DNA from: an uncultured Eubacterium sp.
GTDB lineage: Bacteria; Bacillota; Clostridia; Lachnospirales; Lachnospiraceae
Direction: 5' to 3'
NCBI GenBank assembly: GCA_910583555.1
Contig: CAJTXO010000004.1
Coordinates: 1-64,000 of the forward strand
Length of the DNA stretch: 64,000 nt
In this document: piece after piece, positions 45,723 to 54,056 of the stretch
How the letters are laid out: every line of letters begins with the position of its first letter
How positions within the stretch are numbered: the first letter of the stretch is position 1
Made by a program: the position numbers and the translations under genes
The notes under the pieces: generated by a model
What the model was told of the DNA's origin: nothing
What the model saw: only the letters and a program-made list of their open reading frames with translations
The model's database searches: none

Positions 45723-45740
45723 GGGCCTATCATCAGGCCC
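45723..45740 (-). promoter_or_regulatory. Hairpin in the AraC leader
   Basis: GGGCCT (45723-45728) and AGGCCC (45735-45740) form a 6-bp stem in the short 5' leader of the AraC transcript, between its promoter and start codon. Confidence 0.35.
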
Positions 45741-45761
45741 ATATTTCATAGTACTGTTGTT

Positions 45762-45790
45762 AGTATACAGGAACAGAGAAAAAAATACAA
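45762..45790 (-). promoter_or_regulatory. Promoter of the AraC gene
   Basis: On the minus strand TTGTAT (45790-45785), 17-base spacer ending TG, and TATACT (45767-45762): an extended -10 promoter, about 70 bases before ATG 45693. The rest of the 293-base divergent gap shows no clear plus-strand promoter. Confidence 0.5.
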
Positions 45791-45986
45791 TAAAAAAGTC
45801 TCAATATATCATGAAACGACACCCAATTTGTCATAGTAAAAAAGCAGTTATACGTCTAGAATGGAAGGTAGGTACATATAGGTTTTTCGTGGATAATAGA
45901 TGATAGAAGGATAAAACAGGGAAAGGGCGCGTGAATGATGATTTCTCCGCGTTCCCGCTGCTGTGCTTCAGGAATGGAGGATCAGG

Positions 45987-48900
45987 ATGAAACATAAGAT
46001 TGTGCGAACATGTATGGCGTTCACGCTCGTGTCTGCCATGCTGCTGACTATATGCCTGCCGGGAGGCGTTTCCCAGGCAGCAAAAAAAGCGACACTGAAA
46101 CAGAAAAAGTTTACGGTCATGAGAGGAAAGCAAAAAAAAATCGTAATCAAAAACAAGAAAAAGAATCGGAAGTATACATTTTCTTCGAATAAAAAGAAAA
46201 TTGCAACCGTTTCTAAAAAAGGCGTTGTCACGGGAAAAAAAGGGGGTACGGCGATCATTACCGTAAAAGAAATAACACCGGCGAAAAAGAAGAAAAAGAA
46301 AAAGACGAGAAAAGTCGGAACCGTAAAGGTAACGGTAGACTACTTCATGTGCCGCATCCCGGGGCCGACGCCAGTTCCGTCACAGACACCAGCTCCGACA
46401 GCTGCCATCGGTAATACGGCGGTTCCTCCGGCGACAAAGACGGAAGAACCAGCCGAAACCGGAAAGAAGATTTACGTATCGGCACAGGGGAGCGACAGCG
46501 GCGACGGTTCGAAAACCCATCCGTTCCAGAGCATTTCCCGCGCGAAGGAAGCCGTTCGCTCAATGGATAAAAAATCGGGTGATATCATCGTGGAGATCGC
46601 GGACGGTTTCTATCCGATCGGCGAGACGATCCAATTTACGGCAGAGGACTCCGGCAGTGAGAAGGGAGCGGTCATTTACCGCGCGGCAGAGGGCGCGAAG
46701 CCGGTTCTGAGCGGCGGCAGAAAATTGGAGACGGCCTGGCAGAAAGCAGAGGACGTGGACTGGCTCGCGGACGGCCTGACTGCCTATAAAACACCGCTGA
46801 ACCGTTCGGAGAAGCTGCGCGCCATCTACGTCGACGGCGAGCGGGCTTCGATGACGACAAAATCGGGTAAACCGGCCCGTGCCGTCGGAAGTTATAAAGT
46901 AGAAAAAGGCCAGGCGGAGTGGGCCTGGGCGCCGAGCACGACGACGATCTATACCGGGGCGGAGTTTGCCGCGTCGTTCGGACTGCCGGCCGATACGAGA
47001 AATCCGCAGAACATTGAGCTCGAATCCGGTTCCACCTGGGCGAAACAGCTCGTCTGCGCCGAATCCCTGGCGCTCACGGACGAGGGAAACACCGAGGTGA
47101 CTCTGCAGATGCCGTACGGGGCGCTTGCGCAGAATCTTGGCTGGGGAACGGCATACAGTCCGGAAAAGACGAAAGTAAACGATGTATCCAATGTATTTGA
47201 ATGGCTGGAATCGCCCGGTGAGTTTTATTTCGATCAGGCGGGGAGCATGCTCTATTACATACCGAGAGAGGGAGAAGACCTGGCGCAGGCCGAAGTGGTC
47301 ATCCCGGAAACGGATACGCTCATCGATATGAGCGGGGACGCGAAAAAGTCCGAGCATGTCGAATATATCACGTTTGAGGGACTGAGTTTTGCCTATACGG
47401 ACTGGAATCTCTATGAACTCGAGGGATCCCACGGTTATGCCTCGGTGCAGGGATCGATCGTCCTCACGAATTTCGGTCTTGTAAACCAGCACGATGACAT
47501 TTACCGCTCCTATGACGTGCCGCCGGCCGCGATCCACGTCACATCGGGCAAAAACATCCGCTTTATCGACGGAGAGATCCGCCACACCGGATATCTGGGC
47601 ATCCATTTGGAAAACGATGTAGAAGAATGTGAGGTCACGGGAAATTATATCGCGAAGACGGGCGGCGCCGGCATCGTTGTCGGACATCCGCAGCACGTAT
47701 ATGAAAACGATACCGAGATCCATAAAGTGAAAGTGGCGAATGCGGCGGGACCGGAAAAGGAAAAGTTCCGCGACGGCACCGAGTCGGTTCCGAAAGAAAT
47801 AACGATCACGAACAATTATCTCTTTGAGAACTGTTATTTCTTCCCGGGAAATTCACCGATCACCACATTTTTCACCTACCACCTGCAGGTGCTGCACAAT
47901 TTTGTCTATAAATGTTCGTACAGCGGCATGAGCATCGGCTGGGGCTGGTGTAACTTTGACGGGGAGAACGGAAGCGATTCGCAGCTGCCGGGCGTCCCGA
48001 CCGATACGTCAAAGAACAATCACGTAAATTATAACCGCGTCGAGGAGATCTGCTCCCTGCTGCAGGATGCGGGCGGCATTTACACGCTCGGCAGACAGGG
48101 AAATGACGACTGGACCGAATACTCCGAGATGAGTTTTAACTATATCAATGCCAAGCGGAAACCGCAGGTGGCCAACGGCAGCAAGATGATCAACGGCTTC
48201 CACCCGGACGAGGGAAGTGCGTATATCAAATTTGACAGCAACGTGGTGACCAACATTATCCGCAACGTCTATGAACTGAACGACTGGCGCAGAAAGCACG
48301 ACATGATCGTCACAAACGGTTTTTCCAATACGAGCCGCTCCGAGACGACCGCACCGAACTGTTCGCTCGAGCAGTATGTCAATGAGCAGTACATCTGGCC
48401 GCTCAAAGGATACGAGACTGTGCTCTATTCCGGATTGGAAGATGCGTACGTGCACATGGTCGGCAAGGATGTCATTCCGGATACCGACTATGAACTGGCC
48501 TCCAATGTGCGCCTCGCGGCAGGACAGAAACTGCCGAGAAGGGGGCTGCTCGCAAAAGAGGATGAAGTATGGCTCGCCAAAGAGGGGACGACTGCGTTTG
48601 CCGAGGGAACGGCGATGACAAAAGCAGCCGGAAATGAGAAATCGATGGACATTCCGCAAGAACCCGGCGAGTATAAACTCTACATCCGGTATGCCGACGG
48701 ATCGCTGTCAGACGCGTCCACCTTTACCCTTTATGTCGGGGAGAGCACGAACGCCGCGAATGTATCGGACGGCGGAAACTACAACGTATCCAAACTCCGT
48801 CCGCTCACGCTGGAACTGATGGAAGACGCGTATACCTTTACGCTGAACGGAAAAGCGGTTTCGAACGGAGCAGTCATCAATGAAACTGGCGTCTGGACGC

Positions 48901-49235
48901 TGAAAGCGACCGAGAAGGCGACGAAAAAAGAGATCACGCTGGCATTTTCCACAACGGTTACGGAAGCAAACCAGCTGTTAGAAGATAACGTAACGACGAC
49001 AAGCGGGGGAACGGTTACCTTTTCCCATGCGCTGTCCGACGGCGGAAAGACAATATGGCTCGCGCCGTCCGGATTGTCCGCCTTTGACGCGGCAGACCCG
49101 ACGATGTCGAAAGCCGCAGGAAACAGCAGTTCCATGAAGGCGCCGGTTACGCCCGGAGAATACATTCTCACGGTAGTCGGCCCGAACGGGGAGATTTTAA
49201 GTCAGTCAGACGCGAAAGTAACGGTAGGTTCCTAA
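45987..49235 (+). CDS. Secreted beta-helix glycoside hydrolase, GH141-like, with Lys-rich Ig-like module
   Basis: A 1082-residue exported protein. After a signal peptide (ending VSQAA) comes a very Lys-rich Ig-like module (about 30-120, with SNKKKIATVSKKGVVTGKKG), a Pro/Thr linker, then a right-handed beta-helix domain opening IYVSAQGSDSGDGSKTHPF (about residue 160) with KPVLSGGRKL, MSIGWGWCNFD and LLQDAGGIYTLG, as in GH141 (xylanase/fucosidase family; family knowledge). The C-terminal 240 residues hold two related ~57-residue units, each opening VWLA/IWLAP and ending in a YVG/TVG strand, separated by an Ig-like segment. GGAGGATCAGG precedes ATG 45987. It heads the glycan genes divergent from araC. 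GH141 assignment is by pattern, not alignment. Confidence 0.75.
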   Translation: MKHKIVRTCMAFTLVSAMLLTICLPGGVSQAAKKATLKQKKFTVMRGKQKKIVIKNKKKNRKYTFSSNKKKIATVSKKGVVTGKKGGTAIITVKEITPAKKKKKKKTRKVGTVKVTVDYFMCRIPGPTPVPSQTPAPTAAIGNTAVPPATKTEEPAETGKKIYVSAQGSDSGDGSKTHPFQSISRAKEAVRSMDKKSGDIIVEIADGFYPIGETIQFTAEDSGSEKGAVIYRAAEGAKPVLSGGRKLETAWQKAEDVDWLADGLTAYKTPLNRSEKLRAIYVDGERASMTTKSGKPARAVGSYKVEKGQAEWAWAPSTTTIYTGAEFAASFGLPADTRNPQNIELESGSTWAKQLVCAESLALTDEGNTEVTLQMPYGALAQNLGWGTAYSPEKTKVNDVSNVFEWLESPGEFYFDQAGSMLYYIPREGEDLAQAEVVIPETDTLIDMSGDAKKSEHVEYITFEGLSFAYTDWNLYELEGSHGYASVQGSIVLTNFGLVNQHDDIYRSYDVPPAAIHVTSGKNIRFIDGEIRHTGYLGIHLENDVEECEVTGNYIAKTGGAGIVVGHPQHVYENDTEIHKVKVANAAGPEKEKFRDGTESVPKEITITNNYLFENCYFFPGNSPITTFFTYHLQVLHNFVYKCSYSGMSIGWGWCNFDGENGSDSQLPGVPTDTSKNNHVNYNRVEEICSLLQDAGGIYTLGRQGNDDWTEYSEMSFNYINAKRKPQVANGSKMINGFHPDEGSAYIKFDSNVVTNIIRNVYELNDWRRKHDMIVTNGFSNTSRSETTAPNCSLEQYVNEQYIWPLKGYETVLYSGLEDAYVHMVGKDVIPDTDYELASNVRLAAGQKLPRRGLLAKEDEVWLAKEGTTAFAEGTAMTKAAGNEKSMDIPQEPGEYKLYIRYADGSLSDASTFTLYVGESTNAANVSDGGNYNVSKLRPLTLELMEDAYTFTLNGKAVSNGAVINETGVWTLKATEKATKKEITLAFSTTVTEANQLLEDNVTTTSGGTVTFSHALSDGGKTIWLAPSGLSAFDAADPTMSKAAGNSSSMKAPVTPGEYILTVVGPNGEILSQSDAKVTVGS

Positions 49236-49336
49236 AGACCGCCGTTCAAAAGCGGTTGGAGTCCAGTCGCTGTTCAGATCTACCACAGACAGCAGGAGTC
49301 GCCGCCGCTTGATATAAAAAAGAAAGGATGAGTAAA

Positions 49337-51175
49337 ATGAAGAAAAAAACAGGTGTAAAAGCTCTTGTCGGGTTATTGACACTCTGTTCCGGGATCATGG
49401 TTTCGAACATTCCGGCACAGGCGGATAATCCGGTCGTACAGAATATCTATACGGCGGACCCGGCACCGATGGTATCAGGGGATACGCTGTATCTCTATAC
49501 GTCACACGACGAGGATAAGCTGGTAGACAATTTCTATACGATGAATGACTGGAAATGTTATTCGACGAAGGACATGGTAAACTGGACAGATCTCGGAACG
49601 ATTATGAATTATGAGTCGTTTACGTGGGCTGACACAGTGGATCCGAGGGCCTGGGCACCCCAGTGTGTGGAGCGCAACGGCAAATTTTATCTGTATGTGC
49701 CGATCCATAAAAAGGGCGGCGGCATGGTGATCGGCGTCGGTGTCAGCGATAAACCGGAAGGGCCGTTTGTTGATGCCTTAGGGAAACCGCTTGTCGATGA
49801 CGGAACATGGAATAACATTGATCCGACCGTTTTTATCGACGATGACGGCCAGGCATACTTGTATTTTGGAAATCCGAGCCTGCGCTACGTGCAGTTGAAC
49901 GAAGATATGCTTTCCTATGACGAAAGTATCGGCAAAAAAGGGATTGTCAGCATTGATATGACGGAAGAAGCATTCGGGCCAAAGGCGCAGAGCGACCGGA
50001 AGTGTGCTTACGGAGAGGGTCCCTGGTTTTATAAACGCGGCGATCTGTACTATATGGTATACGCGGCATTTATGAAATCCGGACAGGAGAGTCTCGCCTA
50101 TTCGACGAGCCAGTGGCCGACCGGACCGTGGGAGTTCAAAGGGGAATTCATGTCTCCGCAGGGACTGGGAAGTTCTCCGACCTGTTATACAAACCATCCG
50201 GGTGTCGTTGATTTTAACGGACATTCTTACATGTTCTACCACAGCCAGCCATTACCAGGCGGCGGCGCTTACCATCGTTCTGTGTGCGTGGAGGAATTTA
50301 CCTATAACGAGGATGGAACGATCCCAGAACTTAAAATGACCGTAGAAGGCCCAGATGCGATCGGTACGCTGAATCCGTTTGACCGGACAGAAGCAGAAAC
50401 ATTTGCCTGGGGTACCGCCGTAGAGACGGAAATGAACAAACAGGGCGGTGTGTCGGTCTATGACATCAAAGACGGAAGCAGCCTCAAAGTAGAAAATGTT
50501 GATTTTGGCAGCAAGGAAGCCATCCGCTTCCATGCGTCCGTTGCTTCGGATAGTGATAGTTCCGCAGCCATTGAAGTCCGCCTGGATTCCGAAGATGGCG
50601 AAAAGATTGGTACGGTTCAGGTTCCGAACACGGGAAGTAAAGACACCTATCAGACATGTACCATTGACATCACACCGACGACTGGCGTTCACGATCTGTA
50701 TTTCCTCTTTACCGGAGAAGGAAGCGAAGAACTGTTTAAATTTGATTACTGGCAGTTTGAGAAGGAAGCAGAACCGGAACCGACCGTAACGCCGGCGCCG
50801 CAGACACCTACACAGACGCCTCCAGCGACTGTGACACCTGTGCCTTCACCGACTGTTTCACCGTCAGCCGAGCCGAAAACAGAAAAAATTTCGGTGGCAA
50901 AGACGAAAGGTCTCTCCGTGAAAAAACAGAAGGGCAAAAAAGCGAAAGTGACATGGAAAGCCGTTAAAAATGCGGATGGATACCAGGTCGTATGCGCGAC
51001 AGACAAGAAAATGAAAAAAGGCGTGAAAAAATACAGCACGAAAAAAGCGTCTTATACGATAAAGAAATTGAAAAAAGGTAAAAAATACTTTGTAAAGGTA
51101 CGGGCTTATCAAAAAGATGAGAACGGCAAAAAAGTATATGGAAGCTATAGTTCAGTTAAGAAATTTAACGGATAA
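49337..51175 (+). CDS. Secreted GH43 arabinoxylan-type glycosidase with CBM6-like and Fn3-like domains
   Basis: A 612-residue exported enzyme. Signal peptide to about 28 (PAQA-D). The GH43 five-blade propeller spans about 30-330 with the catalytic Asp in YTADPAPMV, pKa-tuning Asp in NNIDPTVFIDDDGQ and acid Glu in YGEGPWFYK. A CBM6-like module follows (FDRTEAETFAWG to DYWQFE, about 345-475), then a TPAP linker and a Lys-rich fibronectin-III-like domain (about 520-612; VTWKAVKNADGYQV). GH43 with CBM6 is typical of arabinofuranosidase/xylosidase acting on arabinoxylan (family knowledge). ATG 49337 is chosen because AAGAAAGG abuts ATG 49328. Followed 14 bases later by another GH43. Confidence 0.88.
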   Translation: MKKKTGVKALVGLLTLCSGIMVSNIPAQADNPVVQNIYTADPAPMVSGDTLYLYTSHDEDKLVDNFYTMNDWKCYSTKDMVNWTDLGTIMNYESFTWADTVDPRAWAPQCVERNGKFYLYVPIHKKGGGMVIGVGVSDKPEGPFVDALGKPLVDDGTWNNIDPTVFIDDDGQAYLYFGNPSLRYVQLNEDMLSYDESIGKKGIVSIDMTEEAFGPKAQSDRKCAYGEGPWFYKRGDLYYMVYAAFMKSGQESLAYSTSQWPTGPWEFKGEFMSPQGLGSSPTCYTNHPGVVDFNGHSYMFYHSQPLPGGGAYHRSVCVEEFTYNEDGTIPELKMTVEGPDAIGTLNPFDRTEAETFAWGTAVETEMNKQGGVSVYDIKDGSSLKVENVDFGSKEAIRFHASVASDSDSSAAIEVRLDSEDGEKIGTVQVPNTGSKDTYQTCTIDITPTTGVHDLYFLFTGEGSEELFKFDYWQFEKEAEPEPTVTPAPQTPTQTPPATVTPVPSPTVSPSAEPKTEKISVAKTKGLSVKKQKGKKAKVTWKAVKNADGYQVVCATDKKMKKGVKKYSTKKASYTIKKLKKGKKYFVKVRAYQKDENGKKVYGSYSSVKKFNG

Positions 51176-51189
51176 GGAGTTTTATTTCC

Positions 51190-52722
51190 ATGAAACACGA
51201 ACTGTTCGTCTATACACGGATCCCTGACGACAGCTTCTGTCCCCCGGAATACGGAAACAGCGTACATATCGCTGTTTCCGAAAACGGAGGCACAGCAGTT
51301 CCCTTAAATAAAAACGAGGGTATCCTGTACGCGGAGGCAGACATCAGCCAGAAAAATGAGATCATAGGAAAAAGCCTGTCCGAGCCGGTCGTCATTTCCC
51401 TGCCCGTCGGAAACGGTGCCTCGCCGGAATACGTTATTTTAGCAAGGCGGATCGAACACGATGGATCGGAAGAATGCGGCACGGAATCGAAACGGCTATT
51501 ATGGCTGACAAAAGATTTTATTTCATTTGAAGAGTGCGGCCTTGTCGATGCAGCGGAGCATCCGCGCCTAAGTGGACTCAAGGATATCACGACGGGAGAG
51601 TTTGCCAGGGATGGAAAAGAGCAGGGTCCACATCCGGAAACAGACGTTTTATCAGTAATGGACGCCGCTTCTGTCTCAAGCATTGAGATCAGTGCCGAAC
51701 TTTATAAAACGATCCTGCAGTATTATGTGCCTGAGGAAGAACAAAATACCGTTCATCCCAAGGAATGGCCGCTGGACTCCTTTCCGCTTGCTTCCGGATT
51801 CGCGGATCCGGTTATTTTTTTATGGAACGACATGTATTATTATATTGCTACCAACGATAATACGGGAGATGTCGGCTTTTTCGTACGTGAGGCCAAGCAG
51901 CTGCCAGATCTGTTCCTTCCGGAAACGCCACAGCATCTTATCCTCGATAAGAATGCGGAAAAGGGGCTGATCCAGACCTTTTGGGCACCGGAGTTTCATG
52001 TGATCGGCGGGCGCGTATATCTGCTGTTTGCCGTGAGCGGGGATACGTTTGATCCACAGTGTCATATGATGCGGCTCAAAGAAAATGGCTCGATCACCTG
52101 CGCGGACGACTGGGAAGATCCGGTCCGCGTGAGAAAAAAAGATGGAACCTTTCTCGGTGAAAAAGGCATCACGCTGGATATGACACATTTCAGCAATGCC
52201 GGTCAATCTTATCTGGTCTGGTCGTACCGGGAAAACTGTATGTCGGAGGGAGATACCGGTTCCATGCTCTATATCGCCTCTACCGACCCCGGTCAGCCGT
52301 GGCGCCTGACGAGCGACCCAGTGCTCTTGTCGCGCCCATTATACGGGTGGGAAAATGTCGCGGGCACCATCAATAATGAGGGCCCCTATCCACTACTGAC
52401 GGAGGATGCCATTTACATTACGTATTCAGGCGGATCTGCCTGCAACTGGACATACGCTATAGGACTGTTATGTATCGGGCGGGATGAGGATCCGCTGGAT
52501 GCGGCGCGCTGGAAAAAGAATCCGTATCCGGTTCTTTCTTCTGCGGATCTGGATGGCATATACGGCCCGGGGCACAACTCCTTTTTTCAGGATCGGAGCG
52601 GGGATACTTACATCGCCTATCACGGAGAAGTAACTCCTTACGATTCTCCGCGGAGTACAATGCTGCACCGCATCCGCTTCCGGGAAAATGGCGAGCCGGT
52701 TTTGGGGATGAGCCAGAAGTGA
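51190..52722 (+). CDS. Cytoplasmic GH43 family glycosidase
   Basis: A 510-residue protein with no signal peptide. The first 170 residues are a separate region I do not recognise; from about 190 the GH43 propeller reads FADPVIFLWNDMYYYIATND (nucleophile-side Asp), TFWAPEFHVIGG, NNEGPYPLL (candidate acid Glu near 398) and GPGHNSFFQD...YIAYHG. It would act on short arabinose- or xylose-containing oligosaccharides after uptake (inference). Located 14 bases after the secreted GH43 stop, with GGAG upstream of ATG 51190, so co-transcribed. Confidence 0.85.
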   Translation: MKHELFVYTRIPDDSFCPPEYGNSVHIAVSENGGTAVPLNKNEGILYAEADISQKNEIIGKSLSEPVVISLPVGNGASPEYVILARRIEHDGSEECGTESKRLLWLTKDFISFEECGLVDAAEHPRLSGLKDITTGEFARDGKEQGPHPETDVLSVMDAASVSSIEISAELYKTILQYYVPEEEQNTVHPKEWPLDSFPLASGFADPVIFLWNDMYYYIATNDNTGDVGFFVREAKQLPDLFLPETPQHLILDKNAEKGLIQTFWAPEFHVIGGRVYLLFAVSGDTFDPQCHMMRLKENGSITCADDWEDPVRVRKKDGTFLGEKGITLDMTHFSNAGQSYLVWSYRENCMSEGDTGSMLYIASTDPGQPWRLTSDPVLLSRPLYGWENVAGTINNEGPYPLLTEDAIYITYSGGSACNWTYAIGLLCIGRDEDPLDAARWKKNPYPVLSSADLDGIYGPGHNSFFQDRSGDTYIAYHGEVTPYDSPRSTMLHRIRFRENGEPVLGMSQK

Positions 52723-52778
52723 AGGGCGGAAAAAAAGAAGAAAAAGGGCTGAAAACAAAGAAAATATAAACAATTCAG

Positions 52779-52807
52779 TTGACAAAATCATACTTCTATG
52801 TTATTGT
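52779..52807 (+). promoter_or_regulatory. Promoter of the Rpn nuclease gene
   Basis: TTGACA (52779-52784), 17-base spacer, TATTGT (52802-52807), 144 bases before the coding start. The remaining leader shows no other feature. Confidence 0.5.
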
Positions 52808-52950
52808 AATAAAAAGCATTACCATTCTTTTTATCTGTAAGGAATCTTTTATTTCAGAGAACGTCAATGCTTTATTCCAAAAATCAAAAAAAGCAGGGAG
52901 GTTGTTTGAAATAAAAGAAACTGGCTCTCTGCGAAACAGGGAGGGTTTAT

Positions 52951-53880
52951 ATGGAGAAAAGAACAGACCGGAAAGCGGCTGTACCCGCACTTTCGGTGAC
53001 ACCAAAAAAGAGAAATTATAAAGACACTGTATTCCGGATGCTCTATCAGGATAAGTCAGAACTTTTGTGCCTGTACAATGCGGTCAACGATACTCATTAT
53101 ACAGATCCGGAAGAACTGGAAGTGGCCAGGCTGGAAAATGCCGTTTATATGTCAATGAGGAATGACGTGTCATGTGTGGTCGATCTGCGGCTGAATTTAT
53201 ATGAGCATCAGTCCACGGTAAATCCCAACATGCCGCTTCGAGACCTGTTTTATGTGACAAAGCTGTACGAGAAGATGATCCAAATGGAAGGACAGGATCT
53301 GTATTCGAGAAAGCGGATCCAGATTCCTTCACCTCGTTTTGTTGTGTTCTACAACGGAACGGACAAACAGCCGGAGAGAAAGATCCTGCGGCTGTCGGAA
53401 TCCTTCTACAACCAGACAGATGAAGTTAATCTGGAACTGATCGTTCTGCAGTTGAACATCAATCCGGGATATAACGAAGAATTGTTGGGGAAATGCCGTT
53501 CCCTGTACGACTATATGCAGTATGTAGACAGGGTACGCCGTTATAGAGGCCAGATGGAATTTGAGGAAGCGGTAGAGAAGGCGGTGTCGGACTGTATCAG
53601 GGAGGGAATCCTGAAAGAATTTTTAATAGCCAACCGCGCGGAGGTGATCCAGATGAGTATATTTGAATATGATGAGGAATTACATATGGCGACGGTGAGG
53701 GAAGAGGGACGAGAAGAAGGAAGGGAAGAGGGTCGACAAGAAGGGCGAGAAGAGGGTATAGCCTGGGAGCGCGGCAGATTGTTTGCCAGCATGCAACGTC
53801 GGGGAATGTCACTGGAAATAATCAGAGAATTGATCGACGCTCCCATCGAAACTATGAATGATGTAGATAATAACCAATAA
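52951..53880 (+). CDS. Rpn-type PD-(D/E)xK nuclease / transposase-like protein
   Basis: 309 residues. The N-terminal half matches the Rpn/PDDEXK_2 family of recombination-promoting nucleases: YKDTVFRMLY, RNDVSCVVDLRLNLYEHQ with candidate metal residues Asp and Glu, and PLRDLFYVTKLY. The C-terminal half has a charged repeat (EEGREEGRQEGREEG near 250-265) common in this family, and a helical end. Such genes are scattered as multi-copy, often mobile genes in Clostridia; they cut DNA and raise recombination (family knowledge). ATG 52951 is preceded by a GGGAGGG site. Its promoter (52779) separates it from the GH43 pair. Confidence 0.85.
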   Translation: MEKRTDRKAAVPALSVTPKKRNYKDTVFRMLYQDKSELLCLYNAVNDTHYTDPEELEVARLENAVYMSMRNDVSCVVDLRLNLYEHQSTVNPNMPLRDLFYVTKLYEKMIQMEGQDLYSRKRIQIPSPRFVVFYNGTDKQPERKILRLSESFYNQTDEVNLELIVLQLNINPGYNEELLGKCRSLYDYMQYVDRVRRYRGQMEFEEAVEKAVSDCIREGILKEFLIANRAEVIQMSIFEYDEELHMATVREEGREEGREEGRQEGREEGIAWERGRLFASMQRRGMSLEIIRELIDAPIETMNDVDNNQ

Positions 53881-53927
53881 TCACGTAAAATGTATCCTAT
53901 TCAAGCTTCTTATCATTATCATAAAAC

Positions 53928-53994
53928 GGAAATAATAATATCCCGCGGAATTCTAAATTTTTGGCACGAGAATTTTCGCGGGATTATTATTTCC
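53928..53994. terminator. Long imperfect hairpin between convergent genes
   Basis: About 26 bases at 53928-53954 (beginning GGAAATAATAAT) are complementary, with a few mismatches, to 53969-53994 (ending ATTATTATTTCC), leaving a 14-base loop; the GC-rich centre is CCCGCG/CGCGGG. A/T-rich outer arms could act as a bidirectional terminator for the Rpn gene and the minus-strand surface-protein gene. The size also fits a small palindromic element. Confidence 0.6.
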
Positions 53995-54056
53995 AGCTGT
54001 AGAGCAAAATCGGTCAAAAACTACCGCATCAACTTTCAGTTACTCTGGTAAACTGG

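Noticed and set aside
45694..45986. Plus-strand promoter for the GH141-like gene
   Set aside because: No convincing -35/-10 pair was found; AraC-dependent promoters often have poor -35 boxes, so none is claimed.
46560..47723. Minus-strand open frame of 387 codons
   Set aside because: Antisense to the GH141-like beta-helix; no signal peptide, motif or start site of its own.
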